A stretch of 64,000 bases of DNA from Chromobotia macracanthus (taxonomy: Eukaryota > Chordata > Actinopteri > Cypriniformes > Botiidae): the NCBI GenBank assembly GCA_036877525.1, contig JAZGTH010000041.1, positions 682,001-746,000 of the forward strand. Direction: 5' to 3'. The notes under the pieces are model-generated. The model was given only the letters and a program-made list of their open reading frames with translations. It had not been told where the DNA came from and did no database searches. Both the position numbers and the translations under genes were made by a program. Shown in pieces: positions 12,050-23,822 of the stretch (its first letter is position 1; each line of letters begins with the position of its first letter).

Positions 12050-12897
12050 TTGTTTTAATTTGCTTAATTTTAATTTTCTATCTCTTGTTGTTGTAACAGA
12101 ACTACATAATTGACAGCGGTGTTTACCTATCAGCGACCAGTATCTCCAATTTAAGGGCTGATTGGCTGTTGCCTGGGATGCGTCACGTCCGACTTTCCCC
12201 TTTTTGTCCATGTTGATAGTGGTTGCAGGTTTCACCTTTCAGGTATGTGTATTTGTACAAGCCTGCTAGGATTGGGGTAGTATGTTGCATGCTAAATAGG
12301 TATGATTTCCTGTATCCTATTGTGCTATCGGTGGGCATGACTGACAGACCTGTGCCTGTAAATGCTTTATCTGAGTGATATTCTGATGGTAAGTGTTTTA
12401 AACACAACCACAAGTGGGAGTGGGGATGAATATTATGGTGATGGTTAGTAATGTCTCCTTTTTGTGCTCGTTGTTGGATTCTCCCTCTTATTCTATATGG
12501 TTATTGTTTGCTGCTGTCTTCTGCTTCGTGCTGCTAACGTTCTGCAGTTTATATTGCCGTACAGATGACGTCGTTGAGCCCTGTTGTGCTTTTGTGCTTA
12601 ATCACTTAGTTTTGGGGTTTTAAGTATTATTCCCTGGGGCTAATTCCTAGGGTGGCATAGTCAGATTCTCTTATGGTTAAAAGCTTGGGCTTGGCTCACA
12701 AAATTTCACCGCTCCGTCACATTTTAGTGTACATGGGTTTGTTTTGTATATTTGTGGGTTTGTTTTGTATATTTGTTCTCTTCTTGTTCTTTGTTTCTTT
12801 TCGTTAGGAACCAGACAGCTGTAGTCCCTCTGTGGTGCATCAGCACAAGTTGATTTGAGTTTATATATTAGTGGTAAGAGCTTGTGCGTTTGCAGTT
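12050..12897 (+). mobile_element. Probable 5' LTR/leader of the gypsy element at 12.9 kb
   Basis: This block precedes the gypsy gag ATG at 12,898 and has no other coding signal. It contains a 21-bp tandem (GGGTTTGTTTTGTATATTTG twice, about 12,734-12,772). I could not fix LTR ends or a primer-binding site, and the 3' LTR is not in reach because the element is cut at about 16.4 kb. Confidence 0.4.
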
Positions 12898-15800
12898 ATG
12901 GAGGATGAATTACATGAGTTACAAAGAGATTTGGTAGCTCAATTAAAAGCAGACAACAAAAGGCTGTGACAAGAGCAAGTGTCTGTTGTGCAGCCGGGCC
13001 CATCTAATGTTTCTCTTCCTGTGGTTGTAGATCCCTCACTCTTTGGTGCTGGTACATTGACAGCTGAGTGGTTTGTTTTTGTTCCTCAAGATTGTAAGTG
13101 CCCAAAGTTTAGTGGTTTGTTGTGCATTGGCATTGGTGAGTGGGTGGAGAAGGCTCAGGCTTTTTCTTGGTTGATCATCTTGGAGGGAGAGGCAATCGGT
13201 CGGTGAACGAGAGGGAGGACCTGCAAAAATTATTCGGTTGTTGGAGTTATATGGTTGTACAAATTCTTATGTAGCACTTCAAGAGTCGTTTTTTTCCAGA
13301 AGACAACAGGATGGGGAGACTTTGGTAGAGTTTGGTAGAGTCAGTCACCTCATGGCATGCCTAACGCCAAAATTTTGCTGAGAGATCAGTTTGTTGAATA
13401 CGTTAATGATTGTGCCCGTTGACGTGAACTTAAGCAATTAGTGCATCGTCAACCCACTGCCACATTGTTTGACGTTCGCAGCAAAGCTCTTCTTTGGAAA
13501 AGAGAGAGCATGACTGGGAGGGTGCGTGGTCGAAGTCAGTCTGTGCCATCCGCTTATGGCATTCAATATGGGGTGCAGGGACATCAGCACATCAATAGTA
13601 GCAGCAGTTTAGCTGCGAAAACAACAACAACAAATGAATCAGTTAACCCAAAGTATGGCTCAGCTTCAGAATCCCCAGTCATGCTCGCGACCATTTAAGG
13701 CTAACTTAATTTGTAGAAGGTGCCGCAACCTGGCCATTTTGCCAGAGATTGCAACAGGGAACGGAGACCCATCCGACCACCACCAGCCCGTGTGAATTCG
13801 GCTTTAATGAGGGGTGAGCAGTTATTGTCCACGCAGCCATCGGAAAACTAGTTCCCACCGAGTTGCAGGGCCACAACTTGGTTGGGAAAAGGACAGGCTC
13901 ATGTCACTGGTTCTGATTTTATGTTGCACTTTATGTCTACTTGTCCACAGCTCGTTGTATCTATGGGTGGGGTTTAGGTACCTTGCCTGGTGGACACTGG
14001 TTCAATGGTGTCCACCATTATGGAGAGTAGTTTTGTGACTAATACTGGGTCGTGGGGACAGGAGCAGCTTAGATTGTGTCATTGGCTACAGCTTCGAGCT
14101 GCAAACGACCTTTAAATTCCTTATATTGGTTATTTGGAATTGGACATAGAGTTCTATGGGCGGGTAGTTTTAGGCTGCGGTGTGTTGGTGGTCAGAGATC
14201 CTCCTGGTGGTATGTGTGCACAAGTTCCTGGGGCATTGGGCATGAACAACCTCAGACGCTGCTACCAGAATCTCTTTGGCCAGCATGGTACAGCTCTTTT
14301 TGATTTACTGGTAGTATCACAGGCCCCTAATTTTGTTTTAGGCTCTACAACATTGCCATCGGGTTGATGCTCAGCCAGTTGTAGATTGTGGAGGGCGAGT
14401 CAAGGTGCGTAGACGTCAGGCATGTCTCATTACGGGTGGCACCATGAAATTTGTCTCTGCAACCTGTTCCGTAATATTCAAGCAGTACAGTACTGTTTGA
14501 ACCACCTGTTTCTGGTCTACCAGCAGGTTTGCTGGCCTCTCCTGCTCTTTTAAGGGTGGACGGGGGTACAGTCTATGTGCCTATAGTTAATGTTGGTACC
14601 ATGAATGTAGTGCTGTATGCTAGTACTGTTATTGGTACTGTGAACAGGTTGATGTGGTTAGTTTACCCCTGGAGGTTTGCAGAAGTTAAGACAACTACAG
14701 CTGAGGTAAGTACACACACGGTTACACACGGTTTCCCCCACTGTTCAGGAACAAATAGCCACATTAGATCTATCGGTGTTGTCAGAAGAAAAACAGAGTA
14801 AGGTAAGATTACTGCTGGGGAAGTATTTGTCTGTGTTCTTTACACACAATGGGGATTTGGGATGCACTAACCTGGTATCCCATGATATCCCCTTGTTGGA
14901 TAATGTCCCTGTCAGCAGGGTTCAGGCGTATCCCTCCGAGTACGAGGAGGTAAAGGCACATATCCATCAATTATTGGAAGCCCAGGTAATTAGAGAGAGC
15001 TGCAGTCCTTATGCTTCACCCATCGTCCTGGTCAAAAAGAAGGATGGTAGATTGCAAATGTGTGTAGACTACCGTCGCTTAAATTCAAAGACTAGGAAGG
15101 ATGTGATCCCTCTACCACGTATTGAGGAGACTTTGGACTCACTGGTCAGAGCCCACTGGTTTTCTACCATGGACCTGGCCAGCAGGTACAACCAGGTATC
15201 TGTAACTGAGGGGGACAAATTCAAAACTGTTTTTTGCACCACATTTGGCCTCTTTGAGTAAAACAGGATGCCATTCGGGTTGTGCAATGCCCCAAGCACC
15301 TTCTAACAATTGATGGAGCGATTGTTTGGGGAACAATAGTGCCAGTCACTTCTTTTATATCTTGATGATATTGTTGTCATTTCCAGTGTGCCTTTTATAA
15401 AGAGGAAGTCCATTATTTAGGGCATGTCATCTCTTCAGAAGGGGTTCTACTGACCCAGGTAAGGTGGAGGCAGTTGCACAATGGCCTTGTCCAACTAATG
15501 TTTCAGAGTGTGCTCATTTTTAGGATTTGCTAGCTACTACCGGCGCTTTGTGGAGGGGTTTGCCAAGTTGGTTGCCCCTCTCCACAGGTTGGTGGTGCAG
15601 CTAGCAAACCCAAAGCACACAAAATTGGGTGCTCAGGATTTTGCGGAAGCCTGGTCTGTGGAATGCCAGTGTAGTTTTGAGGTGTTGAAAAGTAAATTAA
15701 CCACAACCCCAGTGCTTGTCTATGCTGACTTTTCAATGCCTTTTGTTTTAGAGGTGGATGCCAGTCATGAGGGACTAGGGGCAGTCCTTTCCCAAGAGCA

Positions 15801-16400
15801 ACAGGTAAGGTGCGCCCTATAGCGTATGGCGGTCGCAGTCTTAGTCCCACTGAGTGCAATACATCCAACTACAGTTCTATGAAAGTTCGATGAGTTTTTA
15901 GCGCTCAAGTGAGCCATGACTGAAAAATTTAGGGAGTACTTGCTGGACCATAAATGTGTGATGTTTTCTGACAACAACCCCCTTAGCTACCTGACTTCTG
16001 CAAAGTTAGGTGCTATGGAACACCGTTGGGCTGCCCAAGTGGTTTGAGATCAAATATAGATCAGGGAGAAGCAATCGCAATGCTGATGCCTTGTCGCAAC
16101 ATAACTTTTCAGGTACAGGAGAAGTGCACAAGTGTGTTCAGGTGTGGTTGTTCCAGTGGCATTGCAGCAAGCTCCCCAAGTTGAACTGGTGACCCAGGTA
16201 AATCAGGTTACCTCATTTCCTTGTTTCTCTAGTAGGGATATGGGCTTCGGTAATGGGATCGCCTGGTAGAGGTTGATGGGGTGCTCTGTCAGCGTGTGTT
16301 TCGCCCAGACGGTGGGGAGGAGGTCTTCCAGGTGTTATTGCCAGCAGTCATGAAGTCTTGACCCAGCTTCACCAACAGCATGGGCACCAGGCGGTGGAAT
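12898..16400 (+). mobile_element. Ty3/gypsy retrotransposon, gag-pol, degenerate
   Basis: Gag starts at ATG 12,898 (MEDELHELQRDLVAQLKAD) and hits a TGA within about 70 bp. Gag capsid follows at about 13,250-13,700 and a CCHC knuckle remnant PGHFARDCNR near 13,725-13,755. Aspartic protease with LVDTGSMVS near 13,987-14,010. RT from about 14,900: SPYASPIVLVKKKDGRLQMC, DLASRYNQV, MPFGLCNAPSTF, catalytic YLDD at 15,358-15,369. RT thumb and RNase H at 15,508-16,100 (FLGFASYYRRFVEGF, VDASHEGLGAVLSQ). Start of integrase with H-rich HQQHGHQGVE-type residues near 16,360-16,395. Stops at 15,259-15,261, 15,304-15,306 and about 15,338, plus frameshifts. Cut at about 16,400 by an opposite-strand retroviral fragment. 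Confidence 0.85.
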
Positions 16401-18671
16401 GTCTGCAGACCCATTGCAACACCCATGGCCTCCCCTGCGTATAAGTGAAACAGTTTTGTATGGTCTGGGAGCCCCAGTGCAGGGGCGGAAGTAATAGCAG
16501 TCTTAAATTTTTCAAAATGTTCTTCTGCCTCAGCAGTCCATGCCAGTGAGTCCCTTGGACCCATGCCCTACTTTATCATGTAGCGCAATACCTTGTCATG
16601 GTATACACAATCAGGTATCCATGCACGACAGTAATTTACCAGACCTTGTCATTCGAGGCTTTGAATCCAGCTCTTGCGAGTATGTTACAGACAACAATCG
16701 AGGCCTGTAAGCAATTAGACCCCCGTCTCTGCTGAAATCAGTAAGTTTCACCACAGCAAGACAGCCGGGCTGTCAATGAAACCCTGAGCCAATCTAGTCC
16801 AGGTGTATTGTGTACCTTTAAATGTGAATGCGAACAGAGGCTGTGTGTCCACATGCACAGGTATGGAAAAGAAAGCTGCACACAAATCCACAACTGTGAA
16901 ATGTGTGTGGTTGTACGGTATGGAATTCAAAATTGTTGGCACGTCAGGCACAATTGGTGACAATCAATGAATTAATTGCCCTTAAATTTTGTGTAAAATG
17001 CCAGATGTTACCATCAGCTTTCTTAACTGGATTGATTGGCGTATTGTGTGGTGAGTGGGTGGGGACAATAACGCCTATTATTGTGCTGCCTTTTTCCCTG
17101 CTGTTTAAATCCTCTGTCTCTCTCATCTTTTTCTTTCTTCCGACTCTCTTTAGCCCAGTGACCTACACGCCCACAATAGTTGCACACATCACCACTATGA
17201 GCTATACCCCGGGGAGGGCCACCACAATATTTAGGGCCTCCTCCCTGTTTCCTGTTTGCCTCAGTGAATGACATCGCAGTCATTCCACCAACATAACTTC
17301 CTGTTTTGTCTTTTTGAAAGAAGTGAAACATTTGAAAGAAGTGAAACCCCCAGATGCATCTAGTTTTCTTATACGTTTGCAAAAGTCTTCTACACTTTGC
17401 TGCTTTAAATTTACAGTAGTCACACAAATTAATTGTGCCAGATCAGGTTTCATGTTGTTCAAGCACGTATTTATAAATAATGGTGCCATTTCAGCGCTTA
17501 ATGGGATGCGAGCGTCCTCCTCCCACACACGTTTAAAACGGTTAACAAAAACAGAAACACTCTCTCCCTTGTTCTGCTTTGTATTTGTTGCATGTGTTAA
17601 ATCTCTACATACGCGAGCACTCGTATCTAAGAACGTTTTTACTTGCTGAAAAAATGCAGTGACATTATCAGATTCATAGCGTGTGAACGTAAAACATCGT
17701 CAAATTTGGTAGAATTATTCAGGTTTGGTAAATTTTTGCATATTGTATCAATGTTTGTTGTTGCTGGTTTAATAACAATTCTCAGGCACTCTCTATGAAA
17801 TGTCATAGCCAGCTGATATACACTTCCTGTCCTATTTTCTTTGGTCTCATTAAAAACAGGAAATGATCGTTTGTGTGCGGTCGAAGTGTGCACTTCTTGA
17901 GCAAATTCAGCGAGAGAGGGATATAGTGATGTACTAGATTGTACATTACATTTAGGTAAATTTTCTACCGTTTTGACAGCTGTTTCATATGAAGGCGGCT
18001 GTTTTACAGGCATCTTTTTATTAGATTTTTCAGGTTTTTCTGGACCCTGGTCCCATATTTCTTTCATTTTTTCCAAATTTCATATGATTCTGTCATATAT
18101 TTATAGTCCCATTTAGGGTCACCGCAACCACCTTTGACCATGGATTTCATTAATTCCATGTCATCTTTCTTAAAATCCTTTTCTGGGGTATGTTTCAATT
18201 TGCGGTCCAGCACTTTCGGACCATCCGGCCAAATTATCAACAAATGGCTGTGTCCAATAATATATTATTTCTGAACATAAAATCTACAGGAGTTCCGCCT
18301 ATTATGGGATGAGATTTTTCTTGCCCAATACTCAACAAATCAACAAAAATACAATTACTGGACAAAACAAACACAAAACTGAAGACTCCCCACAAAATCC
18401 AATACTGTTTTTTTTTTAGACCCGTTGACGCCACAAACGGGTAACATGCGTGCTGTGTGGCTCTCAAGTACTAGGGTGAAAACTGGCCCCCGCTTTACAC
18501 CACAGAGCACACACTACATAACAGTACATAAGTCAGAAGTAGTGAAACTAATGACCCCGTATAAACATCCAAAAGCAAGAGCACAGAATAAGGAAACAAA
18601 AGTTTGCCTTACCTGTGGCTGGACTGTTGAAATAAACGTCAAACACAGTGCGTTCACTGTCCCAAGCAAAA
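16400..18671 (-). mobile_element. Endogenous retrovirus copy 2, gag and partial pol
   Basis: Read leftward: leader and gag start around 18,400-18,080; matrix/p12 region 18,076-17,640 with a PPSY late-domain motif (codons near 17,984-17,998); capsid 17,528-17,280; nucleocapsid knuckle CNYCGRVGHWAKES at about 17,143-17,187, in which the final cysteine of C-x2-C-x4-H-x4-C is serine; then RT blocks from about 17,080 to 16,750 and a connection/RNase H start at 16,564-16,410. Protease is largely missing and pol is broken in several frames. Same family as copies 1 and 3. An 18-bp tandem duplication sits at 17,313-17,348. Inactive. A clear LTR was not delimited. Confidence 0.85.
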
Positions 18672-20720
18672 CAATGAGATGCAACCCTTGTCTGCAGCTA
18701 GAAGTAAATCATTTGTAATTTTGACCAGGGCAGTTTCAGTGCTACAATGTGGTCTAAATCCTGACTGGAACTTTTCAAAGATGTTGTTACTGTGTAAGAA
18801 GGTACACAGTTGCGTGGATACAACCTTTTCTAATATTTTAGACATGAACGAGATATAGATCTGTAGTTTATCAGTTCATTTGTATCTAGTTGAGGTTTCT
18901 TTAAGAGAGGCTTAATAACTACTAACTTGAAAGGACTCGGGACATGATTTAGAGAGGAGTTTACAATATTGAGAAGAAGCTCCTCAGTTGCTGGTAGTAG
19001 CTTTATCAGTTTAGTCGGTATGGGGTCTAATAAACATGTTGTTGGTTTGGAAGTAATGATAAGCTTATGTAGATCATCCTGGTCTATAGCTGTGAAGCAT
19101 TGGAGGTGTTCTAGAGGGGCAGTGTTTAAGAAGGGTGAATCTTCAGGTGAAGTTGCAGGTTGTGTATTCTTAATTATATGGCATATGGTATCAACTTTAT
19201 TTGTGAAAGAGTTAATGAAGTCATTACTACTACTAAGTTTGATGGCACAATGTCTTCAGGTAGTATTTGTTTTTTGTTAATCTGGCAACTGTGTTGAATA
19301 GAAACCTAGGGTTGTTTTTCTATTTGTGAGCTAAGATGAGAAGCCCTTGCTGCTTTTAGAGCCTTTTTTATAACAGGACATACTATCCTTCCACGCTAAT
19401 CTGAATACTTCAAGATTTGATTTCCTCCATTTACGCTCAAGGTTACAGGTTTCTGTCTTTAGAGTGAGAGTCGTACTGTTATACCATGGGGCAATATTCT
19501 TTTCGTTAACTTTTTTTAGTTTGAAGGGTGCGACGGTATCCAAAGTAGTGGTGAAGATCATGCTGGTCCATGCTGGTTGTCAAATTATCTAGATTTTGTG
19601 CATTTATGGGTGTGCCGAGTAGGTTAGACATATCAAGCAGGGCATTTGTGAATCTGACTTTTTTGTTTGAGGTAATGGTTTTCCCCAATCGATAGCAGAG
19701 AGCGATAGAGCTAACATCAGCGATTTGTATTATTATATACACAGTCTCTATTGAATTAACTATATAAGCATTTTTATTTGTTTTTGAAGCAGAACGGCAA
19801 CAGTGATGAGATGCGCCTGAACTTACTAGTCAAATTGTTTGTAGTGTCCTGGAGATATTGTCCGACATAAGATCTGCTCTGAGTTGTCAGGGGTGCAGGT
19901 CGTCAGTATGAAAAATCTATTATTTCCTATTATCTATTATATCCAATTATTTATAAATAGCAGATTATGTTGAGTACACCAAGAGATTAACCATTTGTTT
20001 AATGCAAATAGTCTACTGAACCTTTCATTTCCTCGTTGGTATGTGGTAAGTGGTCCTGACCTGATGATCTTCGCTGTGGGCAATGAGCAGCGTACCATGT
20101 CAATCATGCTGCTAAAGTCCTTCTTCAGTATTTCCGGATGCTTCAGCCTGATGTCATTCACTCCCGCGTGCAGCATGACAGCTCCGATGTTAACGTTTAC
20201 CTTCAGGATTGCGGGTACCTGCGCAGCAACCTCAAGAACACGTGCAGTGTTGCACTTTACCCTTGGTGAAAGTTGCGTGAACATGCCGGATGATGGAGTC
20301 TCCGATGACCACTGCATCGCAATCCATTGTGCGGAGGAGGTGGCGAAGTGGTTGTGTGTAGCGATTTCGAAAACCGATGGTGGCATAGGGAGAGCGGTTT
20401 TGGCCTGGGTCTTGGCTCGCACCTTACGCGGCTGGTGTGTCGGCGCCAGGGTGAAGTTCACTTGGGCTGTTCACATAGAGACATACGGCGTAGAGGTGAA
20501 TGCAGTGTTAGCTATAAGCTGCGGACTTACCACAGGTCTGGGTGCGTCCACGTAAGATGTTTCCAGCGTGGTTCTTCACTCTCAAAGCCGGGTCTGCTTT
20601 TAAAGAAGGTCAGTAATCACCTTCTCCACTTTTTCTAACTCCAAATGCACCGTTTGCAGCTCAATCGAGTCATCACCTGCACTCATAGGTAGGCACAAAT
20701 CCGAAACATTAGCCATTATT
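18672..20720 (-). mobile_element. LINE (L2/CR1-like) with SGNH-esterase ORF1, deleted and truncated
   Basis: ORF1 begins near 20,717 (MANVSDLCLPMSAGDDSIE, then a short coiled coil LELEKVEKVITDLL). An SGNH/GDSL hydrolase follows: catalytic block VVIGDSIIRHV near 20,320-20,285, then after a frame change LHAGVNDIRLKHPEILKKDF near 20,170-20,110. ORF2 is present only as the linker (APWYNSTTLTLKTETCNLER, 19,490-19,420) and the start of RT (SKILEKVVSTQLCTFLHSN, FQSGFRPHCSTETALVKITN, 18,845-18,720). The endonuclease appears deleted between about 19,940 and 19,740. The RT is cut at about 18,672 where copy 2 of the retrovirus begins. The SGNH ORF1 is typical of CR1/L2-group fish LINEs. Confidence 0.8.
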
Positions 20721-20939
20721 AGCATACAGCGAATGGGTAGCGAGTAGCAACAGTGAAATGTGGGGTGATATGAAATTGATATGAGAACCAAGATTAGTAA
20801 GTAAAAATAAAAATCGAGTTTTTCGATGCAATAGCGTATTATAAAGAGTTTTTAGTTCAAATTATAAAGAGTTTGTAGGATAGCTTGACAGAGCTGTAAC
20901 TCAAACCATGCTGCGGTAGCAAACTGGAAACCGGAAGTG

Positions 20940-21185
20940 ATGTGTATGTGTGACTTCATCCATCAGATCAGACGTGCGCTTGTGCGTGCGCACGACTTTA
21001 TCCATCAGATCAAAGTGAGTGTGAGTGAGTGTGAGTGTGTGTGAGCTGTGTGTGTGTGACTATCCATCAGATCAATGTGTGTGTTAGTGTGAGTGTTAGT
21101 GTGTGTGTGTGTTAGTGTGTGTGTGTGTGTGACTTTATCCATCAGATCAAACTGTGTGTGTGAGACTTCATGCATTGGAGCAGAC
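20940..21185. repeat. Minisatellite with (GT)n spacers
   Basis: The core CATCCATCAGATCA, usually preceded by GACTT or GACT, recurs at about 20,956, 20,999, 21,061 and 21,137, separated by variable GTGAGTGT/GTGTGT tracts. A degraded copy (CATGCATTGGAGCA) is near 21,169. Unit spacing is about 43-76 bp. Confidence 0.8.
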
Positions 21186-21189
21186 GTGT

Positions 21190-23822
21190 GTCATATCACT
21201 AACATTTTAACTTAATAGCCACGCCCTTTAATTATTACCATAGAAACTGTTTACAATAAACAGTCCACCTTGTTGGCAGAGGCTTTGCACTAACCCCACG
21301 AACCAATGTCTGGCTGTGATAAAAGACATCATACGCCATATTGGCATAGCACGGTCTATCTCAGGTTGGGTTTTTGTTTTAAAAAAATTTATTTATGCCC
21401 GTCGGGTTCGAGTATGTAGTGATTCGGGGCAGATATGGATTTCAGGACCCGAGAAGACCTCTACTGTACACTGACTGTACACCACTGTTCCATGTGCATG
21501 TTCACACACTGACTATGTATGTGGTGTAGGCATAGTCTTTAATGTTTTTAAACACTATAATGAAGATGTGACTCACATCCTCACTGAAGCGCAGTAACTT
21601 CAAACGTGGAGCTTTTATGATTGCTTTTGTGACAGATTGGTCTGGAGCTGGTGTGTGTTTGTGTGTGTGTGTGTGCATGCCCATACAGAGCTAGATAATT
21701 ATTTTATTTAATATAACCATTAAAAATGTTAATGATCCAAAGTGCACATACAGTCATCATACAAATTATGGCATTTGACTGCAGTGGATTAATGATGCCA
21801 TCTAATGCAAAATGATGGTGTTTTGACTTGCTCTCCCTAAATATTTACTGACCTTATAGCTAAAAAATTGTTATTCATTAGCCATATCTTTTAGATGTCA
21901 GAAGCCCCGAAAAGACATAGCATGGCTGAACTAATTTAAAATCTGCAATCCAAGCAAACAAAACTAACAACAGACTTGGACTGCTATAGCAAAACATGGT
22001 TTTTAGCATTGAGGAAAAGATGGAAACCATCATCTGCTACTGTACGGTAGGGCCAGTCATACACAGCTTACTGTGTAAGGTGATGTGGGCTATCCAGAAA
22101 GGTCATAGGTTAGGATCTGTCCACTCTACCTTCGTGTGTTAAAGTCAAGACCAACCCCGATATTATGTGTGCTGCTTCAGTAAGGCAGGAGTGAGCCTCA
22201 TTATTCAGTTTAATTTCACTAATACTCCATCTGTGTGCTGCTTTAGGAGTGAGCCTCCCATTGCTTGATCATTTACCTTATTATTAAGTTTAATATAAAA
22301 TTTGTGTACTGCTGTACAATTATGGCTTTTGTTTTACCACGTCCCAAATTAAAAGATGATTAGAAGTTTTGGTTTACTAGGGTATTTGTTTATTTAGCTG
22401 GCACAGTTAAGCTACAAGTGCTTTTTATTGACCTGGCCACAAATATGATAAATAGCTATTTAGTCTTGGTAATATTTATATTCTCTCTGGTTCTTATTTT
22501 GTCTATTCTCAATATTTCTGTAGTGCTATTTCCAATGTGCCTTGCTTCAAAGCAGCTTGACAAAAAACATTTTGATACATTTATACAAAAATATTTTTAT
22601 CTTTAAGCAAACTAAAGCAGACTGTGGCAGGGAATTAATAAATGTAATGACTTTGGGGCTAAAGTTCAAAAAAATATTTTTCAATAAACCAATAATTAAA
22701 AATATCAATTTATTTTATAATAATCTCAAATATTAAATAAAACATTACAAAATGTATTGATACATTTATGTCATGAAAATACATTAAAATATATTTTACA
22801 TTATACACTGTTACAAACTACCATTACCGAGTTTTGTTTTATAATTTTTGTCACAGGTTTATCAGAGTGCTGATTGCAGTTTTTTGTGGTTTAATGCAGA
22901 CATTTCAAAACTTTAACACATCAAGGACCCCTCCAAATATGAAGACCCTTCCAAATATGAAGAAGGCAAAGGACCATTTATTCTTAAACATTTATGCTGC
23001 ATTAAAAATAAAAAGTCATTTCCAAAAACAATTAGACCTTGCCTTCTGGCAATACAATACAAATACTTGGATTCTATTGTTTGCCAACAGGTTATAATTT
23101 GTTCTGCCCAATGTTGGAGAAATGTTAAACATAAAAATAAAAAGAAACAGCTCAGTTTTATATATTTGAAATGAGAATAAAAACTTCAAAGCCTGTATAC
23201 ATTGTGGTTTAGTTCTTAAGAATTATCTCACAAAAAGTGTTGTCTCACAAAAGTCATGGTCTGAATGAACATTATTCCAATGTTCGATCACATCTGCAGT
23301 TTATCACTCATATGAATGGTCTTATATTTTGCTTTTTTGGGAAATTCTGTTTGATGTTTAAACAAAAGTCATGATAACACTGGAGCTGCAGAGATTTCTT
23401 TATTCTCACTAATCGTTTGGGCATGTTTATCAGTAATGTTCAAGCTTCAGTTAATAGCTTCTATTTGAGGGAAGAGTGTACCTGAGTTCAAAGCAATGTT
23501 CCACAAAGCGGAGCAATTAATAGAAAAACTTGAGATTATGATTACATAATCGCTAAAAGCCTTGATAACAACTGTTGTTTGTGTTTTAGCAAGAATGTTG
23601 TGCCTTGAATGTAGTGGCAAATCTGAGGTCTTAATGCATATGTCCTTCAGGGGCCCTAACTTCTGTTTTTTCAAATTTCAACTTCAATTTGCAGCAAAAA
23701 TGTGAAAATTGTCACCAAAAATGTTAATTCTTTACATTGACACTATTGTCTTAATTTTTGATGATTTTCCACAGCCCAATTGCTGCTAGCGTGATAACAG
23801 TATGTTTAGTGTGTGTCTTCAG
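21190..23822. other. AT-rich flank with no recognised gene
   Basis: No exon of smc4 upstream of its GEVEQIAMM exon could be found here, and no other family was recognised. Minor features: a (GT)n tract near 21,655-21,674, and a duplicated CCAAATATGAAGA at about 22,933-22,962. Confidence 0.45.

Noticed and set aside
19995..20555. 186-residue plus-strand open frame
   Set aside because: Antisense shadow of the SGNH-type LINE ORF1 on the minus strand; no known family on the plus strand.
20940..21185. CRISPR-like spaced repeats
   Set aside because: Spacers are simple (GT)n tracts of variable length and the host is a vertebrate; this is a minisatellite.
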